Notes under the pieces: generated by a model
Told to the model about the DNA's origin: nothing
What the model saw: only the letters and a program-made list of their open reading frames with translations
Databases searched by the model: none
Position numbers and translations under genes: made by a program
In this document: in pieces, positions 12,911 through 24,400 of the stretch
How positions within the stretch are numbered: the first letter of the stretch is position 1
How the letters are laid out: each line of letters opens with the position of its first letter
NCBI GenBank assembly: GCA_951812925.1
Contig: OX638370.1
Coordinates: 108,948,897 to 109,012,896 of the forward strand
Direction: 5' to 3'
Source: Calliopum simillimum
Taxonomy: Eukaryota; Arthropoda; Insecta; Diptera; Lauxaniidae
DNA length: 64,000 nucleotides

Positions 12911-14560
12911 ACACACCCCTACAGAAAAATGCCATCGAAAGCAGTTTAAATACCCAAAATTGCCAATTGGCACCATTTGCTTAAACAGAAGAGAGGAAAG
13001 AGCCTGGAAAACTTAAATTTCTACAGACTGTTACCTAACTTAATGACATGTTTAGTAAAAGCAAAAAAAAAAAAAGGAAAAGTAACGAAGGGTTAAATTG
13101 CGGTTAAATAAATCTTTGCAACGCACTGCTTCCATGATTCAATCCAAGTTTGTTGACGTTATTTTATAGTTGCTTGCGATGATCACAATTTTAGCAACAA
13201 AAAAACAGTTAAAATTTACTACATTGCAGTTGTTTTCGAAAACCAATAAATCTGTGGGTGTAGTTAAGTTTTGGTTGAGAACTTCATTCATGATTTACGC
13301 TTACTGATCACAGTAGCTACCTTTTATGGCAATTTTATGTACGTGGGCTGTGCGAAAATCGCTTTTAGCCGGTGACCAAGTTTTAATGAAGCGTCGTATA
13401 TTAACTGCTATGGTTTTAGTTGAAACAAGATATTTGATAATAGCGGTAGTTTTGATTAGCAAAAAAAAAAAAAAAAATTAAAAGTGACAACAGTGTCAAT
13501 AAAGGAAGTACAAGTACTGAATTTGGAAATAAATATTTTTCAAGATCGTTGGTGAAAAAGTGCAACTTTTAGTTTGTGGAAAAAAAAAAAAAAAGTGTAT
13601 ATTGATGTTCAAGTAGGTATGATGATATAAAACACTATTGCAAAAAAAAAAAAAAAAAAATTTGCTATTTTTGGTATGATTTCACAAGATTTGATGCTTT
13701 ATAAATATTTACGAAAGGAAAAACAAAAAAACAAAAAAACAAAAAAAACGTTTTATATAACGAAAATTGTTTTTTTCTGACCTTAATCAAAAAAATTGGT
13801 TTGACAAATGTGCCATCATATTAAAGGAAATTTATCAAGAATTTCAAAAAAAAATATAAAAGGATATGTTAATAGGACCTCTTTTATACTATAATGGCCG
13901 CCAAAGCCAAAAATAGGAAAAAAAAAAATTAAAAAAACAAACTTTAAAGGTCCAGAACTTTGCGAATTTCTTTTAAGCTCTATAAACCATATACATTATC
14001 AGAAAGCATATACAACTGGCTAAAATTTTGCAATAAAAATGTTATCTCTGAAACGTTAGGGTGATCCAAGAAATTTTTTTTTTTTTGTAAAACAAGTCAG
14101 AAAATCAGTTTTAACCCTATAACTCCTCAGGGATACATTTTAGACCCCCTCCCCCCAGGTACAATTTTTTGTTAGTCTAGGCCTCCTCTCTCACCTACTA
14201 GAAACTTTGTAATCTTATGCGATACACCCTAAATGAAAATTTCCAGCATCACATTTCATACTCATAAAATTATAACCAGCATTTTATCAACATTTAAAAT
14301 AAAACAAAACAAATTTCAATATAAGGGTCAAAAGATAAGAGTTCATATGATAAAAAAAAACAACACAACAGAAAATAATAATCCTAAGTTTTTAGAGTGA
14401 CCAGCATAGAACGAACTAACAAGATAAATAGCAAACTCAACAAATAACTTTTATCACACAGATACAGAACACAACATCTGCGAGGAACATAATGGTAACT
14501 GAAACAAAAACAATGTGGGCAGTGAGTGTAGTTAGTGACTAGTGACAACAACAGCAACAG
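12911..14560. other. AT-rich spacer with poly(A/T) runs
   Basis: It contains several homopolymer A runs (for example near 13460, 13578 and 13643) and an AAAAACA-type simple repeat near 13725-13750. No coding region or element terminus was recognised. Confidence 0.4.
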
Positions 14561-14710
14561 CAGCAGACAGCAATGATCACGATCACTTGTTGCTGAAGCG
14601 TAAGCTGACTGACTGCCTGTTGCTGACGCTGCTCGCTGCGCTGCCTACCCACTTAAACACAACAACTTTGCGCCTTCGCACTGCGTTCCAGCATTTTCGC
14701 GATCAGCGGA

Positions 14711-14746
14711 TCAGTTTGAAATCTGAGGCGTTGCATTGCGGATCGT
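14711..14746 (+). promoter_or_regulatory. candidate Inr + DPE core promoter
   Basis: TCAGTT at 14711-14716 is a perfect fit to the dipteran initiator TCAKTY. Taking the A at 14713 as +1, GGATC starts at 14740, which is +28, and fits the DPE consensus RGWYV at the required spacing. The surrounding 250 bp (14530-14770) are GC-richer than the neighbourhood and contain CAG/CAA repeats typical of fly 5' UTRs. GTGAG donor-like sites follow at about 14807 and 14832. It could start a distal 5' exon of painless or an unseen transcript; no RNA evidence is available. Confidence 0.4.
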
Positions 14747-15315
14747 TAAAACGAACGGAAGTTGTCGGGAACGAATAAATAAAAAAAAAAAACAAGTGAT
14801 ATAAAGTGAGGGGGATACAATTTGATTAAAGTGAGATTTATTTTGTATGGAATTGAAAGCAATTTCAATTGTGATAAAATATACGGATTATGTGACAAAA
14901 GCAAAGCCAGTGATGGTGTATTTTTTTTAATAAAAAACAAACTTAAAAACATAAAAAAAAAATAAAAATTTCGCAGTGAAAAAAAAAAAAATATTTCAAT
15001 AAAATAATTTTGAACCAAATATTTATCAGATTCTGAAATCATTTGAATGATAACATCATAGCCTCGAAAAAGCAAAAATATTGTGTATTTCCAATAAAAC
15101 CTAATGCTTATTATACATACATATAAGCCCTATTGTCAGCTGTATGGATAGCGCAGTTGAAAAGTGAAATTACCAAAAAAAAAATTTTTAACTTTACCCA
15201 AGGTTCCCCACTGAAAATTTTAGAACATCTTTTTTTAAAAAAAAAAAAGTTGTTTTCCCGAAAATGTACCAATTCTCGAAAAAGTTTTTTAAAAGATAAA
15301 ATTATATTGGTGAAT

Positions 15316-16690
15316 ACGAGGGCGGTTTGATAAGTTCGAAGCTTTTCGAATAAAATATAATTTTTCGGCAAAAAAAAAACATTGTATTTCTCAAAATAGT
15401 TTTCTGTTAGCTGGTTGGATTTACTTCAGCATTTTTGTAATTTCATTATTCTTTCCAAATAAGGGTTTCTCATGGCCCTCAAAAAAAAAAAAAAAACATT
15501 TATTTCAGTAATGATCGCTTCATTCGACCCAAATCTGTAAGCGCACAGTTTTTTTTTTCAAGTCTGGAAACAGTCGCAGTGGGCTAAATCTGGAGAATGG
15601 GGTAATAGATCGTAGATTTGGTAGTTTTTTTGCAAATCTTTATCGAATCGGTCCAAAAGCTCGGAATTACATATATGCGACGGTGATCGTTTTACCCTTT
15701 TCAAGGTAATCGATGTGAATGACATCGCATGCATCCCTAAAAACCGTGGCCATGATCTTGTTGGCAAATAAACGTACCTTGACCTTCTTTGATCCACGTT
15801 CTCTCGAAAAAGCACACTATCAGGCCTGTTTTGTAATCCGCGTGGTTCCAATTACTTTTCCATTAGGAGGCTTTTCGATGAAAATGGTGAGTCACACGAT
15901 AAAAAGTATTAGAATCTTTTTTGTGGAAAATTACAGGTTCTACAAAAAACATTCATTTGTATTTACGAAAAAGTAACTGTTTCGGATATATTCGAAAAAG
16001 ACTTTTTGCAGTTTTTTAATAATATTTCCTAAAGGGTTACTTTTTCGTTAATGCCAATCAATGTTATTTGAAGAACATGTAATTCCCCAAAAAAAAAATT
16101 CTAATATTTTTTATCGTGTGACTCACAGTTTTCATAAAAAAGCCTCCTAAATGAAAAGTAATTGAAACCACATGGATAACGGAACAGGCCTGTATATTGA
16201 TTGTCTTATATTTGTAACATCCTTTCTTTAAGATTGGATTTGTAAAGAATTTCTTCCAAAATTAAGAAAAATAAGTAAGAAAGTAAGTAGTAGTAGTGTT
16301 GATGGAATACCGTCAGGTTCACAGCTGATATCATGATTAATACTTAGATACGATATATTTCTCCACGAGCTCAGGTTAGAAAGATATTGCATTAAATGTA
16401 ACTTAAGGGTCATTATCCAGAAACTCAAATTCATCAGGGCTAAATAAATCAGAAGGAAAAGATCCGTGAAATTTATTTTTTAAGCTAATAAATCCCAAAA
16501 GTTTTCAGGGTCTTGTAAAATGTTGAGTTTCCGAAAGAACCCAATGTCTTGATTGTTTCTAGGCATTTAGTGTATTGTGATGGATCCATTTTTCATTGAC
16601 GCTAACGAAACGGCGCAAAAATGTCCAAATATTTATGTAAAATGGGATGCACCTGCGCAGTTAAGATGCCTACAGGCTAAGCCACCTCAC
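15316..16690 (-). mobile_element. mariner (DD34D-type) transposase remnant, interrupted
   Basis: The minus strand carries transposase pieces in order. At 16680-16530 it reads FLRRFVSVNEKWIHHN, where the family has VDETWIH, so the first catalytic Asp is Asn here. At 15780-15660 it reads IMATVFRDACDVIHIDYLEK, and near 15590 HSPDLAHCDCF, the third-Asp region, followed by a degraded FGSNEE-like tail. The first and second pieces are separated by a 373-bp foldback element (15821-16193) plus about 330 bp of unrelated sequence. A GAGGGCGGTTTGATAAGT motif at about 15319 looks like an element end. Multiple stops are present, so it is dead. Confidence 0.65.
15821..16193. repeat. 373-bp foldback element inserted in the mariner remnant
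   Basis: The left arm, starting CAGGCCTGTT, is mirrored by the right arm, ending AACAGGCCTG. Internal blocks also pair: GTGAGTCACACGATAAAA with TTTTATCGTGTGACTCAC, and TTACGAAAAAGTAAC with GTTACTTTTTCGTTA. Arms are about 160 bp and the loop about 55 bp. It is non-coding. Confidence 0.8.
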
Positions 16691-19358
16691 ACACTTTAAT
16701 TTTTTGATCATTCAATATCAATCTATGAATTTTCTGGCGTAAATGCGTTAACTTTTGGCGTCACTTGTGCTGGAACGAACATAACGGAAGCCAGTAAACC
16801 ACTTCTTAAACATTGAAGTTCACAGTGTAGAATTTGTCATGCCTTTTTTTGGTTTCAGTGTTGGTTTTTTTTTTACGCAAAAAATAGTAGGGGTATTCTT
16901 TAAAACGTATAAACGTCTATAAAAGTTCGGCTAGAAAAGCACGTCTAGTCAAGCAACAAAAAAATTACTCTAAACCAGGAGAGAAAACCATTTTCTCTAG
17001 AAAAGTCCTACAAAAGTAAAAACTTTATAGAGACCAAAGAAACCTATGAATAACGCAAGTCAAGATAAATTGTAAATCAGACTTTATTTTGTAACTTAAA
17101 TTATTTGTCATGAATATATATCATCATGCGAAATACTGTGACGTCAATTTAAAACAATAAAAAAATCATTACGAATCTCAAATTTTTCTGCGAATACAAT
17201 CAAAAAATGAAGAGTATTTTGTAGTTTCAAAGAAATTTTATTAATGCAAAAAGTAATGCATAAAACGGAAGCACTTCGTTCTTATAACTCTCAGAACGAT
17301 CATAGCGGCCAAATGCATCATCATCTGCAACAAACCCAATTCTTTGCAATGGCTTTGACTGCATTTTGGCGCATTTTCGTTTCTTAGATTACCTTCTCTT
17401 ATTACATTCAACAAGTTGTAAGTTTAGATAGTCTTTTAATATTATCTCAAGAAGTTTAGACATACATACATAATATATAAAAATTAAATTTAAAAAATAT
17501 GCGTCATAAAATAATTGACCCCAAACAAAATTTATGAAAAAAAAGTTAAGGTTAGAAATTCTGAATCATGAGAAAAAATTTCAAACAAGTTATGCCATAA
17601 TACATCAAATTGTATAGTGCACTCAGTGTCAATACAACAGCAACTGGTTTTAAATAAATTAAAAACTTTATGTTTAATTGTTCGCACTTAAGAGATAAAA
17701 AAAAAAAATTAAATGAAATTTAAAACGTCGTCATCAACAACATCGTCAATCCATTGTTGCAGACTTAAAGCATCAGTGTAATTAATCATTAAATCAAAAA
17801 ACTAAAAATAAAAATGCAGTTTTTGCTTCCTAAAGCTGTGGTTTTTTTGTGTTAGCACTCTTTCAATTTATAAAATTATGCATATGGCTTTTTTATATAT
17901 ATTTTTTTTTTTTCACTTTTTTTGCTAAATAGTGTTTATTAGTAATTTAATTTTAGTTAAAAAATTTTATTAATAAATGATGTGTTCATTTTTTCTATAC
18001 TCCAGCATATGACGTCATGCTGACGTTAAAATAATTAAGTGGAAAAAAATAAATAAATTTATTTTAAAACAAAAAATACAAATTTAATAATTTAATAAAA
18101 AGTAAATACCACCATAATTGGCGCAGCATAGTGTAGGCGCCTTGTTTTCAAAAAAACAAACTTCGAATGTATAGAAAAAAATAAATAAAATTAAAAAAAA
18201 AAACATTCTCATATAAAACAGAACGTGTCTGCATGCTTTTTGTGTACTTAAAACTTTGACAAAAAAAAATTTAAAGCATTAAAGTTGAATTTTAAATTTA
18301 TGTATTTGCGGTCACCCTAGAAGGATTTACTACAAAATACATACAAAGCAGCGGCAGTACTTTTTCGTAAGTATTTAAAACGCAATAAAAACAAGCGCCA
18401 AAATTATTTTGGAATAAGCATGCGTGTAATGCTAATGAAGCATTAAGGTGTTTGCCAAATACATAGCTGTGGGGATATTTGAAAGCAAATATTTGTTTTT
18501 TTTAAGATTTCTAATAGCATATGATTCTATTCTATCTTCGTTACTTTAATACAAAAACATATTTGTGATGCTCCAAAGGAAAAATGACGGAATCTTCTAA
18601 AAATCAAAATCCGGTCTTTTCACTTCCTAAAAATCTATATATGAGAAGGTAAAAAGCGAAACCTGATTCGCCACAAAAAAAAAAGTTGAGTTAATGTTGC
18701 CAGTCTATGTTCAGTAATAAACGTAACCTAACTCTAAGATCCTAATTGTGTAAAATAGCCTTTGTCCATAGTATTTTGTCTTTGAATAGTCGGATTAAAT
18801 GCAAAACAAAGTTTTGTCCAACAGAATTGTCCATGCAAAAAGTGATTTGTTCTTTCTTGCATGAACACAGAGCTTTTCGACGCCATTTTGTCTATGAACA
18901 AAACGCTTTTTGTTTGTTTGACGTGAATTTTACAACACGAATTTCATAGTACTCTCTTTCTTACGCAAGTGCAGATATTATTTTCGAAATAAACTCTGAA
19001 AATTGAAAGTGAAGATGACCAGGACGCTGTAGAAGTGCAATGGGTCTCGAAAAAAACGGATAACTGGAGGAAAAACAATTGATACTAATACTAAAAATTC
19101 CTTTGAAGCTAGGAATAAAACATGATTTGTCTTTCCAATGTTCATGCATAAAGTGTTTTGCCCAAATAGTCCTTGCGAAACGTGATTTGTCCAAATTATA
19201 ATCGCGAAAATCTCAGTTATTAAGATGGTGTTAGATTTCTAAATTCTATATAAATTACCGGCCAAAGTTTCGGTTATATCAATGTATTAGGAAATAATCG
19301 ATTTTCTCACTTATCTTAATTTGATATCACTGCGACAAACCAGGTTTTGCTTTTCAGC
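16691..19358. other. AT-rich spacer, no supported gene
   Basis: About 2.7 kb of low-complexity AT-rich sequence. Around 18740-19200 short motifs such as GTGATTTGTCC and TTTTGTCTATGAAC recur irregularly, suggesting an old degenerate repeat. No coding frame has splice or family support. Confidence 0.35.
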
Positions 19359-19965
19359 TCCTCATATATAAAAATGAATGTTTGTATGTCTGCCTGTATG
19401 TTCCTTATAGACTCACAAATGGTTGTACCGATCACTGTGAAAATTTATGTTTGTAGGTCTTTGGGTACGGCGCGTATTTCTGCATCATTAGTTTTTTCGG
19501 TTTTTTTTTTTTTTCACCTGAACCAAAAAATTTTTTTTTTTTTTTCGTTTTTTCGTGTTTTCTACGCGTTTCATGACTTTTTAGGACATTTTAGAAAAAA
19601 AAAAAATTTTTCCACCAAGGGTCGATCTTAGATGTCGGAAACAAACATTTATAAAATTTTTTCGTATTTTTCGTGTTTCCAAAAAAAAAAAAAAATTTAT
19701 CATATCTCTGAAAATATTTAACGGACATGGATGAGATTTATTATATGTATTAAGAATATCGACACAAATAATGTTCAAGGGAAAAATGAGCGTTCTACAT
19801 CCTTAAAAAACGCCTTATCTCTGAAACTATTTAACGCACAAATATGATATTTGGTACGCAATTAAATTGCATTGGGAAAATTTACATCCATTGATTTAAT
19901 TTAATTGGAAATGCCTCGGCCTCTGTACAACAGAAGGTGTAGCGACGCACACCGGGAAATGCTAA
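19359..19965 (+). mobile_element. Helitron-like non-autonomous element, copy A
   Basis: It begins TCCTCATATATAAAA (5' TC as in Helitrons). It ends with a short hairpin, GGTGT...ACACC (19936-19953), followed 8 bp later by CTAA, fitting the CTRR end rule. Internal landmarks are TTATAGACTC, CCGATCACTGTGAAAATTTA, TTTCTGCATCATTAGTTTT, paired TATCTCTGAAA segments and GGAAATGCCTCGGCCTCTGT. These recur in the same order in copies B (27650-28164, inverted) and C (about 53056-53680). There is no Rep/helicase coding. The Helitron assignment is an inference from the termini. Confidence 0.55.
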
Positions 19966-21049
19966 GATATTTTATTTTGAATAAAAAAATATACCTCGAT
20001 CAGCGCAAAAGTTCAAAAAATTTAAGGAAATTTTTAAAATTTGAAATGAAAAATCAAGTTTTTAGATACCGAAATGCAAATTTTACAGAGCTTTCCTAAA
20101 GTATGATAATCCAAAAAGATCGTAATCTTTTTGTGTCACAAAAGCTGAAAAGCAACACTATGGACTGATCAGTCACGCAAAACCTTTGGTTTTTTTAAAT
20201 ATAGTTTAAATCTATTACATCAAATATATATCTAAGTATAGGAGTACATATTTTGAATGCCAACTCTAAATCTAAAAAAAAAAAACAAGAATTTAGCTCC
20301 TCCCAATTATCTACGCGGTTTTTTCATATATTTAAAGGCCTCATATTCAAGTTAGTCATCATATGAACTAAAGTGCTGTATACATTATATATGTACATAT
20401 ATGTGTTGTATTATTGTCTTATATATCAGTTTGTATATATTTTCTTACCAATAAACACATTTGCCATTTGTGCAAAGTAATGGATACAATAGAAATTCTC
20501 CAACTTGAATTTTTCGCACGCAAACAAAAGCGTTAATAATCACGATAAACATTTTTTGCGCTTTGTATGCATTGTCATAATTCATAATGCCCTACAAAAA
20601 TATGCTTACGAGAAAAACTAACTGTACTTTATCGGTGATGTAAATTGAATTATAGTTTAAATTTTATTTACTCGCACATTTTACACTGAAATTCAAGATT
20701 CAAGTTTTCACCGTACACTGAAGTACGCTGCCTTGTGTTATCAGTGTCAAATACAACAACAACTGTATTGAGTGAGAAGGTGATGCTGATCAAGAATATA
20801 TAGTATTGTCCGTATGCAAGTAAAAAACAATTTTTTCTAGTTTTGAATTATTTGGAATTTATGGTCTAAAATATTATAGTTTTTAGACTGATAATATACA
20901 TTGAGCAATATTTCTTCTAAAAAGTGTCTATTTTTACAATGAAAAAAATAAGCAAAACAACAATCTCCATACAAAAAAAAAAAACAAAAACTGATTTCTT
21001 AAAATTTACATATCTCAAAACTTAAAAAACTGACTTATTGTTTTTCACT
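19966..21049. other. AT-rich spacer
   Basis: No gene was recognised. A stretch near 20776-20805 resembles the CTGATCAAGAATATATA segment of the TATACCCTACAC repeat family seen at 32511, so it may be a small fragment of that family. Confidence 0.35.
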
Positions 21050-21150
21050 TGTGTAGCGACGATATATACTTTTCCATACCTGATATGCCTCCTTCTTTGC
21101 ATTGCAAACGGAAGGACAAAGTGAATATTCCCTCGGTGCAGGGTATACAC
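21050..21150 (-). repeat. fragment of the TATACCCTACAC/142-bp repeat element
   Basis: Read on the minus strand, it has a degenerate TATACCCTGCACC-like end. Sequences equivalent to TTCACTTTGTCC, AAGGAGGC and AAAAGTATATA then follow in the same order as at the left end of the element at 32511-33455. Only the first 100 bp or so are present. Confidence 0.5.
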
Positions 21151-23035
21151 AGTATTTTGCCGTGAACAAAGTTTGAAAAATGATCTCTACACTTTTTTAA
21201 TGCAATCTTTCAGATTTACAAGGACAACCGTGGAATTTCCAAAATTTATTTTTTTGAATCATGTATAAACTTTAATATAATTATAGAGTACGAAGTTTTT
21301 CATGTTAGCATTTTAAAAAAAAACCGGTAGGACCGATTGTAAATTTTCTACTTATTTTCTATTGGTTGTGCGCTCGTTAAGTTGGTGCTTCGATTTGTTT
21401 ATAAGTAAAGTGACTTCATGCGAATTCTATTTAAAAAAATAAACTTTTTTTTTATTTGTTGGTTTGATTTTTATTACCTGATGGCTCAGTTCGTATAAGC
21501 AAATAATATTTTTAAAAATGGCGTCTTTATAAGAATTATTATTTTCAAAAATTTCATCACATCATTTAATTTATAGATAACAGGACTATTAAGTTTCCAT
21601 CGGAATCAATTACACATTAAAATCCTCAAATTCATTTAAATTTAAAAAAAAAAATAAAAAAATGTATATTATGCTTTAATTTATAAAAAAAAATATCAGA
21701 CATGTTGTTGTGATAGTTAAATTTATGTTAAATTCACCAGAAATGACTTTTGAGTGCAAATATATCATAGTTAAGATTGTCAGCCTTACCTTTAAATGTC
21801 CAAAATTTAATATTTTATGCAACTTTAGCCTTGAAATTGAAGCTGACATATATAGCGAGTATCATCATCAATTAAAAGTTACATACGAGTGTATGTGGAT
21901 TTGTATAATCTTTCATACTAAATCTTAATTTGTGCACGCTGGTCAGCTAATTGCCGTTGTCATGGCATTCAAATCTTGTTAGATTTTTTATCTTTTTTTT
22001 ATGCGAGTAAATATTTACACAGTTGATGTCACTAAAATACAAGTAAAACTTAAATATTTATTTAACGAACAAACTACTGACGTGTTAAAAAAGTTGAAAA
22101 CGAAAGAAAAAAAAACATCCAACTTAATTGCAGCTAAAAGTTAAAAGGCACAAACGTTTTCGCTCTTCATCATCCATGCTGCTGGTGGTGGTGATCATTG
22201 TTGTGCTGTCACTCACAGACAGGCAGACAGACAAAGTGACTTTTATGCCTCAAACAACTTGAAATTGCGCGGTGTTCAATACACTCAGGAAGGTAGGGCT
22301 TTTTTCGGTAGTAATTATCTAATTGTGTGGACATGTATCTACGACTTAAACGCACACGAAGTTTGTGTTCAACATGACAACCATGACTGGTGAATAATTG
22401 ACTTTTTTTTTTGTTTGTTTCAAACATAATCTTTTGTTTTATATTGATGAGGGCCGACAATGGTCAGAGCTGACAACTGATTGTTTATGGTTATGTTATC
22501 TGGAATTATATAGATATATATATTAGAATGGTTTTTATATATCAAGAATATAACACACGTTTAGTGCATTTGTAACAAATAATACAAACAATGCTACGAG
22601 TCAACAGAAATAATAAGAAATTTCGCATAAAATTCATTTGCAGATTTTTTTTATAATTGTCCTCAAGTGTTGAGATTCCGTTTTATGATCTGATCGCGAA
22701 TGATATGCCATAGATTTGCTACCCGGGCGACAGTGTGCACAGCCATTAGGAAATATATTCTATATAGTTGACCTGCAAACTCCATCACATGCTAGAGAAT
22801 TAGATTTAACGGCTTAGAGAAAATTTTTAATTCTACATAGTATGTACGTGCTTCGAGTATGGTTTTATGTATGCAGCCTCTCCTAGAAATTTATCTTCTA
22901 CAATTTTCCATCACACCTCTGCAGGCATAGATATGACTACCATGCTCGAAAAATTTTTCTTCAGTTCTTGCTAAAAATGCGATTTTTGACGTAAAGTTGA
23001 GTATTACGCCCCAGGCAGACGGAAGTTCTAATGCA
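21151..23035. other. AT-rich spacer, nothing recognised
   Basis: No supported coding region. A GC-richer patch at about 22150-22240 (CTGCTGGTGGTGGTGATC and short CAGACAGG repeats) could be regulatory, but no specific site is convincing. Confidence 0.35.
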
Positions 23036-23328
23036 CATTACAGACGCAATAACTTGAAACTTTTTATTGCATGATTTTAGGCATTTTTAAATACATATTT
23101 CATAAACATTGACTAAAAGAAAATTTCCCAATTCAGAGTCCAAAAAATTCTAAAACATCAAAAACAAGATTAATAGTGAGTTAAGCATCAGAAAAGCTAA
23201 TTCGAATTTTTTGAACCCTGAATTTATAAATTTTCTTTTAGTCAATGTCTATGAAATATGTATTTAAAAAATGCCTACAATCATGCAATAAAAAGTTTCA
23301 CGTTATTGCGTGTTTAATGTGCTTTAGA
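23036..23328. repeat. 293-bp foldback/MITE element
   Basis: The arms at 23036-23150 and about 23204-23328 are near-perfect inverse copies. Shared blocks include CTTTTTATTGCATGATT, AAATACATATTTCATA and CATTGACTAAAAGAAAATTT. The loop is about 50 bp and there is no coding. It is one of the least diverged inverted repeats in the window. Confidence 0.82.
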
Positions 23329-23639
23329 GCTGCATTATGCACATAAGACTAATTCAAATCAAAGGAATTTTGGAAAGTTCTTAAATTTTAAATATATCTT
23401 GCCTTTAGTGAGCCTTACACAAATTTTTCGCAAAATGTTTTTCTTTAACTCATTAAAATCCAGTTTTGGGGGGAATAGTTCAGAAATACCCTTTAAAATA
23501 GGAACTAATGTTCTTAAAAACTGTTCCTTGTATGATTTTGTTATGAAAATATTTCTCCATGCCTAGCGTAAAAATATTTTGGTTGACCATCTCCGATTTC
23601 GCTGATATTTAGTTTATGGTTTTGTATCAGGCCGAAACA

Positions 23640-24400
23640 AAGGTTAGGCTAGGTTCAAATGGCGGCTATACAGACTCATAAAGGCCAAAAAGGTTTATTT
23701 GGCTTAAACGAAATGCTACGGAAATTGCGAAGTCTTTAAGTGACCAAAAATTGACCTCAGTTATTCTACATTTTTGAAAAATTTTGTGCAAGAGTTTAGA
23801 ATCTATTTCTGCCGTAGGCAAGACATTGACAGAGTAAATGTTCCAAGTTCTCCTCTTCCTCGTCATCGCACCAGCGACATTCTGTGAGCATGATGTCTAA
23901 TAAGGTAGTGATAGTTTCTACATTTTTTACGAGTAAGAGAGAGTATAAATGTGTAGTGGTGTAAAGAAAGTGGAATATTTAACATTTTGCTTTCTTTGTG
24001 GACCCTTGCTTTTGCCTTCTATTTCATTTCCATCTATTCCGCTGTGCTTGGATACCTAGATGAGGGAGCAAATGTAGCAAACTTACTGCCAAGGGCTTCA
24101 AGTAAATTATAGCATCGAAGGACTGACTTGGATTTAATTGTGAAGTTCATAAGGGACTTGAGAGTAACGTTCAGAGCAAACTCTTGCCATCCCTTGTTGC
24201 GTCGCTTTGCTAAACGCCTCAAACTCAGCTTAGGATATGCTGCATTCAGGAGGTAGTTTACATTACATAGTTTTGATCTTCAGATGACAATGAAAACTCC
24301 AGCCCCTACTCCTGAATCTTGTTTAGAGCCGAACAGATACATATTTATAGAATGTGGTGGATCCGAAATTCGATTATCCCAGCTTTCTCTCGACTCTTAA
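23640..24400 (-). mobile_element. LINE remnant: RNase H and C-terminal zinc-knuckle region
   Basis: The minus strand reads a degraded RNase H start (SKQDSGVGAGVF near 24320-24280) and then KSVLRCYNLLEALGSKF near 24120. Near 23890-23830 it reads LTECRWCDDEEEENLEHLLC, the CxxC...H...C C-terminal motif of I/R1/LOA-type ORF2 proteins. Stops and frameshifts are frequent. A short tail follows to about 23640. This may be the same broad LINE class as the fragment at the left edge of the window. Confidence 0.6.

Noticed and set aside
14542..14778. 78-codon open frame near the Inr/DPE match
   Set aside because: No conserved motif, it overlaps the putative transcription start, and it has no good ATG context. 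More likely leader or promoter DNA.
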